A stretch of DNA of 64,000 nucleotides from Enoplolaimus lenunculus (taxonomy: Eukaryota > Nematoda > Enoplea > Enoplida > Thoracostomopsidae), in NCBI GenBank assembly GCA_030248215.1, contig JASANG010002862.1, positions 186,001-250,000 of the forward strand, in the 5' to 3' direction. A program made the translations under genes and the position numbers. Shown piece after piece: positions 55,994 through 64,000 of this stretch (positions are counted from its first letter, which is position 1; every line of letters begins with the position of its first letter). The notes below the pieces were generated by a model. It searched no databases. It saw nothing but the letters and a program-made list of their open reading frames with translations, and had not been told where the DNA came from.

Positions 55994-56358
55994 GTTAGCG
56001 GTTTGTCAAATCTATTTCATAGACAACAATATATTTTAGTCATTTTTTTCAAAATCGGCAGTTGCCAAACGAAATTGTTCGGTTTACGATGCTGGACGCT
56101 GACAAGCTTATTAATATTTTTTATATATTCATCACTAGTTTTTTATATTCTTATTGTGCTTTTTATATTCTTATTGTGTTCTTTTTGTTATCTTTATGTC
56201 GCTAAATCAGATTCATCAGCGCATGAGCATATCTGAGATGGCACAAATTATAGCTAATGTACCATGCAAAGAAAATCAGATAAAGGTATATATGTCTCTA
56301 CGTATATATACATGCAATCATGTGTCTTTAGCACCATTCTATTGAATGATAAATTCTG

Positions 56359-56670
56359 TATAGTGACCCGAATAAGTCGGGGGTAATAAGAGTCAGTGGT
56401 CCCTATTTTGGGTCTGAATCGATACGAGTCTATTTCCTTAATTAAGGGATAGAGTTCAACATTACTTAAATACAGAATTTGATTCAATACTCAAAGTTAC
56501 TTATATTAGTCACAGCACACTCAAGTCTTTAAAAGTATATTCCAAAGATGCGTGTCGTCCAAATAACACGACATTGAAAAATAAATAACAGTCCGTATCC
56601 GAATAATGAGGGAGTAACCTTTGATAACGTGAAGTAATTATCAGTCACCCCCGGCAAATTCGGGTACTTA
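56359..56670. mobile_element. Degenerate family C element
   Basis: TATAGTGACCCGAATAAG at the left, GTCCCTATTTTGGGTCTG and TAACAGTCCGTATCCG inside; right end worn (AAATTCGGGTACTTA). Confidence 0.6.
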
Positions 56671-57314
56671 ACCATATACATCGTCAATCTTTATAATTAG
56701 CACATTCCATTATGTCATATATTTCGAAGTGTTCTCAGATAAAAATAGACATAAATAGTTTATGCTTACTGACGTCAACAGAATATAATCTAAGATAATT
56801 GATCTGAGTCTAACGCGTTATATAATTTCAGCTGACTTCAGATCTGCAATAACTTGTGCTCAAACCAGCTTGTAGATTCTGATATGGTCCAGCTATCAAA
56901 ACTGCGGACGCAAAATGTATTTAATTTCAACGCTCAGTGATAAGGATACAAGATCTATTACCATTTAAAGTGCCAAATACGTATTAAGAAATGTGTGATT
57001 TGTGCACTCTTAACGTAGATTTTGTACAGACAAGAATGTTTTGATTTACTGATCACCCATGGGCAAACAAATCTTTTTAACGGCGTAGGTGCAATGTTCA
57101 ATATTGGCGGTGTTACATTTTTACTTAATTTAAAGTTACTGATACAGAGTTTTTGTAACGTAAATCGAACGAGTCATGCTGGGTTCACAATATAATTAGT
57201 GCAGTCCGGAACACGTTTTGTTAATGCTGATTCGACGTCAACGTAAATGCTGTGATCTGTACGGCAGGGCGGGATTACAACCTTCTGTATTGAGAAAATC
57301 CTGTGAGTAAGTAT
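56671..57314. other. Intergenic spacer
   Basis: No gene or repeat family member seen. Confidence 0.3.
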
Positions 57315-57508
57315 GGCCCATCAGGGGCTCAACGTTTTTCGGTGGGGCTAGAATAGAGTAAGCTTAAGCTTTAGACTAATTTTTTGGCTTGGCTTAGGCT
57401 TAGGCTTAGGCTTAGGAATAAACGCATTTTTACGCTTAGGCTTAGGATTAGGCTTAGGCTTAGGACTATGCTTATAATACTGTTCCGACCCTGTTCTTTA
57501 CATTGGCC
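57315..57508. mobile_element. Family A element
   Basis: GGCCCATCAGGGGCTCAACG at the left (a few bases deleted), AGAGTAAGCTTAAGCTTTAG, two hexamer runs, CCTGTTCTTTACATTGGCC at the right. Confidence 0.8.
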
Positions 57509-58044
57509 GAAAGCGTTAACATAACTTGGACGGAATGAACGAATAAATATGTAAACTCAGTGGTAAGTTCGTAACTTAACAGTTTGTAAGATCAAAAGAT
57601 CAATGTCTTCCGTTATAACTGCATGTTTGATTCTGTGTTCCTTAACCAAGATAAATAAATAAGAACCAACCAAAAACCCCAGTCATCTGGCAAGATGATT
57701 AGAAAAAATTTCAAATTAATTGAAGCCAATAAAAAGCCACCGCGCGTGTGCGTAGGCGAAAACATTTATTTAGCACAAACGAATCTTTGCTGTTGTGTTA
57801 AGGAAGTTGTTTAGGTTTAGGCAACTGCCAATTTTGAGGTAGTGTTTACAAAATTGACTTTTTAACACAATCTCAAACACTTTTAGTCACATATGTTGTT
57901 GACAGCACTAGTATTGTATAGGCCAAAATATGTATTTTGTTTCGTTAATTTTGTCAAATATGTAAGTTTTAGAACTTTGGTCACGCGGTCCAATTTGAAA
58001 ACTGTTCCTTTGCTACCTGAGGAGGCGTTTATTCGTCAAAATGG
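57509..58044. other. Intergenic spacer
   Basis: No gene or repeat family member seen. Confidence 0.3.
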
Positions 58045-58307
58045 ACAGTGTAAATTTCAGTTAGTTGATTTAATTAACTCAGAATGAGTTGAATCACTTA
58101 GTCTGAGTTTTAGGACTATATCAGAACTCAAAATGTTCAGTTAATTCAATTGATTCTGAGTTCATTAATCAACTCATCTAGAGGCAACTCAACTCAGAGT
58201 GAAATCAACTGAACTTTGAGTAAGATAATGTTTACTAACTGATATTAATTCAGAAATAACCAACTCGCTAGCTGAATTCATTAATCAAGTCATTGGTATT
58301 TACAGTG
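58045..58307. mobile_element. Family D element
   Basis: CAGTGTAAATTTCAGTTAG to TTGGTATTTACAGTG, with GAGTTGA/TCAACTC words. Confidence 0.8.
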
Positions 58308-58375
58308 AAGCAGAAGTAGTTTTGTTCACTAAATTTTCACAAATACATATTTCACTATAAAATGCGTACCGCAGC

Positions 58376-58497
58376 GACTCGAATATGAGCGGGTAATATG
58401 AGCCGGTCCCCATTTTGAGTCCCAGTCAATAGGAGTTCGTTTACTTACAGTTCCTTTGTGGATAGTATCCTTAAGTCCCAGAGTCCACAAAAGAAAT
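58376..58497. mobile_element. Family C left-end fragment
   Basis: GACTCGAATATGAGCGGG, CCATTTTGAGTCCCAGTC and AATAGGAGTTCG match C in the orientation of 48985; no right end. Confidence 0.55.
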
Positions 58498-58790
58498 CAA
58501 AGCAGAATGGCATAGACTGTTCAAGTTTTAGTGCGTAGCAGAGTTCCAACAGAATTCCGATTCCGACTGAAATTCCGGTGTGCACAATATAACTTAAGCA
58601 AAAATTTGACTGAAATTTCTTATTTAAATACATTGAAACCTTAGTCCTACAAGTCGTATGCATGCGCTTGAAGTTATTTGATCCTTATAAATGTTTTTGA
58701 AACTTTTTAAATAACAATGAAATTAGCGTCATAAATTAAATTACAATTCCGGTTTCCAATCCGGTTCCGGCAAAAAACTTGACTTCCGAC

Positions 58791-59135
58791 CAATGGCGGA
58801 TCCATGATCTCAAAATGGGGGGGGGCAAAATTTCACAGGTAATAAACTTATTTTGACCCACACACAAACCATGAACTATTGCCATAAAATTGACTTCTTG
58901 TTCGTTCCATTTAGATGAATCACAAATAATACTAACGCATCAACGCAATTTAGATCTAAACAACAGGGTGGTAACATAAGTTCGGATTTGAACAGGGCAG
59001 CTTCTGCTTATATATACTGTGTATAAAACAGAGAAATAAACAGCGTAGAACAGCAATTGACACTCTATATAATTTTTGTCGAGATGCTGTTGGGGGGCAC
59101 TCGGCCGGGGTGGCCTCCCCATGGATCCGCCATTG
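58791..59135. mobile_element. Family J hAT-like element, long copy, perfect 8-bp duplication
   Basis: CAATGGCGGATCCATGATC to CATGGATCCGCCATTG. CTTCCGAC lies at 58783-58790 and 59136-59143. It is inverted relative to the other J copies and has an extra block (about 58890-59060) absent from them. Confidence 0.85.
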
Positions 59136-59390
59136 CTTCCGACGCTGCACTTTCAATTCCGATTAAATTTCATTCCGGTGGTTTACCATGGTATACAGCT
59201 TCAAAATCTGCATTTTGTTAAATATTTTGGTTCAAAGTCACATCATTGTGTTTTGTCAGCAAAAACAATACCTTTAATTAAATCAGTGATTGACAGAACA
59301 CCTTGTAAATCAATGGTAGATATTGTTTTGATTTATCATTAGCTATGTATATAATTCAATATATAAATTATTTATGCGCTTGTTAACCTG

Positions 59391-59538
59391 GGCCAATGTA
59401 AAGAACAGGGGCGGAACAGTATTATAAACATAATCCTAAGCCTAAGCCTAAGACAAGCAAAAAAATTAGTCTCAAGCTTAAGCTTACTTTTTTCTAGTCT
59501 CACAGAAAAACGTTCCGCCCTTGATCTTTACATTGGCC
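59391..59538. mobile_element. Family A element with perfect target duplication
   Basis: GGCCAATGTAAAGAACAGGG to CTTGATCTTTACATTGGCC. TTAACCTG occurs at 59383-59390 and 59539-59546; the next G also matches. A short copy with only two or three hexamers, which shows that the array length varies while ends are kept. Confidence 0.9.
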
Positions 59539-59749
59539 TTAACCTGGAAGACTAGAAACATAGATAGCTTTACACAGGCTTAGAGTCTTCTTTGTTCGAA
59601 ATCAAAACAACTTTTCAAAGTAGAATAAATATGAAAAACACAGAATCCCATAGTTTTTCACGTAAAAACAAAACATAAATGGGTATAAAGGTCACAGTAG
59701 GTGGTTCGGCCATGACCGAACCGCTGTTTCTTGGTGCAAACTGCAAATG

Positions 59750-59926
59750 CACTGTAAATATCAGTGAGTTGATTTTAACTCAGAATGAGTTGAATCACTC
59801 AGCCTGAGTTAGGACTATCACAACGCAGAATCTTGAGTTGATTCAATTCATTCTCAGTTAATTAACCAACTCACCCAGAGTCAACTCAACTCAGAGTGAG
59901 TTAATGTGTACTGATATTAATTCAGA
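59750..59926. mobile_element. Family D element, right end lost
   Basis: CACTGTAAATATCAGTGAG at the left; the copy stops after TGATATTAATTCAG, where family F sequence begins. Confidence 0.7.
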
Positions 59927-59928
59927 AA

Positions 59929-60056
59929 ACCATGCATAGTTCACTGAATTTATTGCAACCGCTTTCTCATTGGCTGATGAAAAAAATGCAAGTTCTGGGT
60001 GCAATTTGCAGCTGCAAGTTCGCGCAGCAAAAACTTGCACGTGTGAATAGGGCTTT
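59929..60056. mobile_element. Family F right half
   Basis: ATGCATAGTTCACTGAA to TTGCACGTGTGAATAGGGC; the left half is missing and replaced by the D copy, suggesting a D insertion followed by a deletion. Confidence 0.7.
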
Positions 60057-60428
60057 ATAAATGTATCAATTTGCTTGTGGCAAAGCCATAGTTTGTTGCA
60101 GTAGTATGATATTTTTAGTTCAGCAAGAATACAACTGAACTTCATTACATCAACAAATATGTCGCGTTTTGGTTCGTAGTTTCGTTAAATTTCTGCGAAT
60201 ATGATTTTAAAAATGTGTTCAAAAAGGTTTCATTTACTTTAGTTGATGATAAATGCGCTGTTCGGCTATTGACAGTCCTTCATTATGCTATAATTTCGAA
60301 CGAAAACACGACAAAAAAACTAAACAAAACAACTCGTTTTGTTTACATTTTGTTTAATTTTTAATTTATATTCTACAATATATAAAAGATGCTTAATATC
60401 GCAAAATTATGTTTTTATTAAGGTTTGT
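60057..60428. other. AT-rich spacer
   Basis: No gene or repeat family member seen. Confidence 0.3.
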
Positions 60429-60990
60429 CAAGAATGCATGATACAAGAGTATACAAGTCTTGGGGTTCCACATGGTACAAAATTACCCGGCACGCGTTGC
60501 GTTGTTGACCGACCCACCTTCTCTTATTTAGAGGGAGGAACCACCTGTGCGAACCATGGCACTGTATACTCACTAAAAATATACTTAAAATTAAGTAAAA
60601 TTGTTGCCGAATCAAGTGCCGGCTTTACTTATATACTACGGTGCGTGGCAAAGTTTTACTTAATTTTAAGCAAACACAAAATCTTCAGCTTTACATTTAC
60701 TTAATTAATCAGGAAATGACAGCAGTAGTTTTACTTATTTACATTTATTTAAGCAAAATTTACTCAATATTTACTTAAAAAAGTTAGTAAAATATAACTA
60801 TAGTATTTTAAGTAGAGTTTTTTACAGAGTATTCGGCATCAAAAACGCTCCGCTTTAGTTTAATTCAGGGGTACTCAATGTGACAGCGACCCCCTCTAAA
60901 TAAGGTGTAGGCGGCCAAAAACCAACGCCCGGTGGTACATTTTGTACCATGCGAATCTCCAAGAGTTGCATACTCTTGTATCACATGCAC
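60429..60990. mobile_element. Family H element containing a nested TIR element
   Basis: CAAGAATGCATGATACAAG at the left; GAGTTGCATACTCTTGTATC and ACATGCAC at the right. Family H sequence is continuous if 60567-60830 is removed. Confidence 0.65.
60567..60830. mobile_element. TIR element O nested in family H
   Basis: TACTCACTAAAAATATACTTAAAAT (core CTCACTAAAAATATAC) at the left; ATTTTAAGTAGAGTTTTTTA (inverted) and CAGAG at the right, TA at both sides. The interior repeats TTTACTTA words. Confidence 0.5.
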
Positions 60991-61016
60991 TCGTGGTTAT
61001 ACCGATTTAAACAAAG

Positions 61017-61204
61017 TAATTGACTCCCTCCGAAATAGCCTCTACGGGACTACGCAAACTGAGTCAAATTCGACTACGCTAGAGTCTAACATGCGATTCA
61101 GTGAGTCGAATTTGACTCTGGCGGAGTCGAAATTGACTCAGTTTGTTTAGTCCCGTAGAGCCTATGTCGGAGAGAGTCAATTTGACTCACTATTTTTTAC
61201 AGTG
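61017..61204. mobile_element. Family E element, left terminus lost
   Basis: AATTGACTCCCTCCGAAATAG at the left (GACTCCCTCCGAAATAG), CTCACTATTTTTTACAGTG at the right. The first 20 or so bases are missing, apparently truncated by family H sequence. Confidence 0.75.
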
Positions 61205-61895
61205 TAGAAACTTTGAGAAGTGCAACTATTTTATGAACCTAAAACAGTTTTCTGAATTTTGCTAATTTTTGCAGAGTTTATACTCAGCTCAAAAATATCG
61301 CAATGCAGTTCTACGCTATTTCAACTATCATTGGCCTGAATCAATTGTGACTCAAGAGAATCATATTCAATTTGACTTTCAGAATCGAGTATCATAGAGC
61401 GTGACTCAGCAAAGAATTTAACTTCCCGGTTTTACACTGTATCACCAGTTAGCGATAAGTTTTCAAACTATGGCAAACGTTAGCAACTTCAAAAAACAAT
61501 TGTCAAACAGCACAGAGGCGGATCCAAAAATTCCTGAGGGGAGTCGGGCTGGCAATTGTTTAAATTTTATCATTTTATCACCCAAAATATTCTTAGAGAA
61601 AACCTGTAAGGTAAGGTATCATATCATCACTAAAATATTTTCTCAAGAGAAAAATTGCAAGATTTTACGACAAAAAAATTTCTGTCAGTGAAAATTGTAT
61701 TTTTTACAAAAAACATTTCTGAGAGAAAAATTGTAGGGTAGAAAAGGTACGTTACCATTTATCACAAAACAAATTCTGACGGGGCCGTTACCGGACGCCC
61801 GTGTAATTAATTTTCTAGACTGACTTTCGTGTTTGAAAGTTGCAATATTTATCGTAAATCAATAATCATAAACATTAAATACAAAATTCATTATT
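61205..61895. other. Upstream region of the RASD-like gene
   Basis: A family G scrap (CACCAGTTAGCGATAAG) lies near 61444 and a hAT-type left end (CAGAGGCGGATCCAAAAA) at 61513. The GAGAAAA/AAAATTTCT words at 61600-61740 recur locally. No promoter element is recognised. Confidence 0.35.
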
Positions 61896-63773
61896 ATGAT
61901 GCCGCTGTACGGCTGTTCCGGTTCGTCAGGCGGCACAGCAATAGATTTCGTCGAATCGTGTCCCAATTCACCATCGATCATTAAACGCGCATTCCGTCTT
62001 GTGGTCCTCGGTTCGTCGCGTACCGGCAAATCAAGCTTACTGAATCGATTTTTTGAAAATAAATTCAGTTCAAATTATGCTCCAACAGTTGACGAATTTT
62101 ACCGCAAGTACTACAAAGTTCGCGGTGATTTTTATCAACTCGACATTCTCGATACTTCCGGGTTTTGTCCGTTTCCGGCGACAAGACGACTGATGATGCT
62201 TACAGGTAATGGCACAAAGCAATTGGCAGTATTTTCAACTGTGTCCAGCATTAATTGCCAGTTTAAGTAATATAGTTTCAAACAAGTGAAATGATTGGAT
62301 CGTTGCAGGTTGCAACCAACTGTGTCCAGCATTTATTGCCAGTTTAAGTAATATAGTTTCAAACAAGTGAAATGATTGGATCGTTGCAGGTTGCAACCGG
62401 ATGTGAAAAATACCGAGCCCGGGTCGGAGCCCAAAGTTGACAAAATTTGCCGGAGCCGGAGGTGAAGCCGGCAGTGAGGGTGAAATTAGGCACTTCATGT
62501 TTCATTTGCTAATTTTACCAAATATCTATTAGATATTGTTAAATGTTTTGGTTTTGCGCTTATTTTTTACGAAATTTTTGCCGGAACTTTCGGCGGAAAT
62601 TCTACCGGAGCTGGAGCCAGAAATCGAACTTCTGCCAGAGCCGGAGGTCGATTTTCTGCCAGCCGAAGCCCGCAGTAGGAGGTAGACCTCCGGTTGTGCC
62701 TCGGATTTTAGTTATTGCTAATATTTAGCGGTTAATAAGTACCTTTATGTTTCGGCCAACGTAAACAACAAGCGCGGAACAGTATTACAAGCTTATTCGT
62801 AAGCCTATGCCTAAGCCAGCGCTTAAGCGCAAGAATGAGTTTTTTGTTAAGCCTAAGCCTAATCCAGGCAAACAAATTAGTCTAAAGCTTAAGCTTACTC
62901 TATTGCAATCGCACAGAAAAACATTCCACCCCTGATCTTTACATGGGCCGAAACCTCAAATACAACAGGTGTAACGCAATGTGCGCCGCCAAGAGAATCA
63001 ACTCACTTGGGATGAAATTAGCTCAAAGTGTTGGTAACCGAAAATATAAGGTAAACTTAGGGACTAATCCACCTGAGAGGATTATCGCAGTAAACTTAGA
63101 ATAAATCCTGTTTTGCATTTAAAAAGGTCATCTGAACAGTATAGCTATACTTGTCCCGCGAGATGCCGTCCGGAGCCGCGCCGCGGGTGGTACACCACTA
63201 TTCGCTTGCGAGTTGTTCTGCTGCGGTGCGGCAATCCACGTGCGCTCTCGTACGGTTCAAGACGGCGTCGATCCACGCCGAATACCGTCGAACGACATTA
63301 AACCAGTCAAAAAATATAGCGCCATCCTTAAAGGACAGCGCTATACCTTCGATGACGTCCAGCCCGTCCGTCGTGACGGACGGTGACGGTCGGAACCGGA
63401 TGGCGCCGCACGACAAGTATACTGCCACCCATTAACCTACTTTACCTTATCTTCGTCCTTTTGAAAGCACATTCCGGGGTAACGCCAAATTCCGGTGTCG
63501 TTTGCAGGAGACTTATTCGTGCTCGTCTACAGTGTCGACAATCCAACATCATTCGAAGAAGTGTTTCGAATCATTGACCAAATTCTCGATATCAAACTAA
63601 CCGGTAGCGCCGCAACCGTGGGTGCAACCGGAGCAGCCAGCGGTCTGTCTGGAAGTCCGATTGCAAGTCTCGCCGGCGGACATAATCATCATCATCATCA
63701 TCACAAAGGCTCGAACGGGACGAAAATTCCCATTGTTGTCATTGCGAATAAATATGATTTGCCAGCAACAAAA
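61896..63773 (+). CDS. RASD: RASD-like (Dexras/Rhes type) small GTPase, 3' partial
   Basis: Two exons: 61896-62205 and 63508-63773, 192 residues so far; the donor AAA/GTATGAG at 63774 leads off the window. The P loop GSSRTGKS is at residues 39-46, switch I APTVDEF with Thr64, G3 as DTSG at 86-89 and G4 NKYD at 184-187. YQLDILDTSG followed by PFPATRRLMMLTGDLFVLVYS matches the RASD1/RASD2 subfamily rather than classical Ras, which has DTAGQ. Such proteins are membrane-linked GTP-binding regulators; the C-terminal CAAX part would lie in a later exon. Odd: between QILDIK (127-133) and KIPIVVIANK there is a Gly/Ala/Ser-rich insertion ending in a run of six histidines (164-169), about twice the normal spacing. 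Phase agrees at the junction (ACA G / GA GAC). ATG at 61896 is immediately followed by a second ATG. Confidence 0.85.
62237..62398. repeat. 81-bp tandem duplication in RASD intron 1
   Basis: The 81-base segment at 62237 (CTGTGTCCAGCATTAATTGCC onward, cited as GTGTCCAGCATTAATTG) is repeated at 62318 with one visible change. Each copy ends in GCAGGTTGCAACC, the first bases of the adjoining family I element, so duplication followed that insertion. Confidence 0.85.
62387..62703. mobile_element. Family I hAT-like element in RASD intron 1
   Basis: CAGGTTGCAACCGGATGT to ACCTCCGGTTGTGCCTCG. Rich in GCCGGAGC and CTGGAGCC words. The right terminus is slightly altered from ACCCTG. Confidence 0.7.
62754..62949. 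mobile_element. Family A element in RASD intron 1
   Basis: GGCCAACGTAAACAACAAGC to CCTGATCTTTACATGGGCC with worn CCTAAG units and AAGCTTAAGCTTACTC. Confidence 0.75.
63146..63422. mobile_element. Family M GC-rich TIR element in RASD intron 1
   Basis: TATACTTGTCCCGCGAG and GCCGTCCGG at the left; CCGGATGGCGCCG and CACGACAAGTATA at the right are inverted. GACGGACGGTGACGG words link it to the unit at 45910. CpG-rich against an AT-rich background. Confidence 0.65.
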
Positions 63774-64000
63774 GTATGAGCGTTTTCTTTCTGAACCCAG
63801 ATATACAACGAAGTAACCTTTAGAATTAGTTTAACATTTTCGTACTGGCTTGCAGGGATGGGCGGTCTCGGTCTGGGTCTCGACAAGTCTCCAGATTTGG
63901 CTGTTATCGGTGTCGGTTTCGCTTTTTCTGAGTCCCGTTGGTTTGCAAATCGAGACCAAAGAGGTGAAAAACCGATAAACAATTGCTATTAGTTGAAGCT
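63774..64000 (+). other. Intron 2 of the RASD-like gene, partial
   Basis: Follows the GTATGAG donor. TCGGTCTGGGTCTCG and GTTATCGGTGTCGG words occur; no exon is recognisable before the window ends. Confidence 0.4.

Overview
The window reads as an intron-rich, AT-rich invertebrate animal genome. Four conserved animal genes can be spliced by eye: a mitochondrial pyrimidine-nucleotide carrier, a DnaJ/DUF1992 protein, an alpha-arrestin and a RASD-type Ras GTPase. A fifth, unrecognised gene is probable. Introns are GT-AG with one GC-AG case. Gene content does not fix the phylum. TTAGGC-like hexamers are abundant, and TTAGGC is the nematode telomere repeat, but here the hexamers sit inside transposon-like units, so they are weak taxonomic evidence.

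Layout of genes. 275-1658 (-): SLC25A33/36-like carrier, 5' end present, 3' end beyond the left edge. 16218-18820 (+): complete five-exon DNAJC28 homologue. 19984-22594 (-): unrecognised Ser/Arg-rich gene convergent with DNAJC28. 30097-33492 (-): complete four-exon arrestin-domain protein with a PPxY motif. 61896-63773 (+): first two exons of a RASD-like GTPase that runs off the right edge. The genes do unrelated jobs (mitochondrial transport, chaperone-like co-factor, membrane-protein trafficking adaptor, GTP signalling); there is no operon.

Most of the rest is a dense, often nested field of short non-autonomous DNA elements. No transposase was found. Letters used below: A = ends GGCCMATGTAAAGA, core of TTAGGC-like hexamers, 8-bp target duplication; B = ends GGCCMATGTTACTTT, same hexamer core; C = ends CTGTAGTGACCC, TA target; D = foldback of GAGTTGA/TCAACTC words, ends CACTGTAAATT; E = near-perfect palindrome, ends CACTGCAAAAAATGG, TA target; F = ends CTATTCACACGTGCAAG with AGCTGCAA words; G = ends GGCCCATATTATCAAATG; H = ends with ACAAGAGTGTGCAACTC; I = hAT-like, CAGGGTRCAACCGG, 8-bp duplication; J = hAT-like, CARTGGCGGATCCA, 8-bp duplication; K = piggyBac-like, TTAA-CCCTTTCTCACAT, carrying a tRNA-like segment; L = ends ACACACAAAAAAGTATTT, TA target; M = GC-rich, CGGTGACGG words; N and O = single TIR elements.

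The most striking non-genic content is (1) about forty A/B elements that package telomere-like TTAGGC hexamer arrays between their own terminal inverted repeats, and (2) family K, a TTAA-targeting miniature element that contains A-box and B-box sequence of a tRNA gene. Exon borders were deduced from splice consensus and protein alignment by memory; repeat borders are accurate to a few bases where terminal repeats are clear and to about 10-20 bases where they are degenerate.
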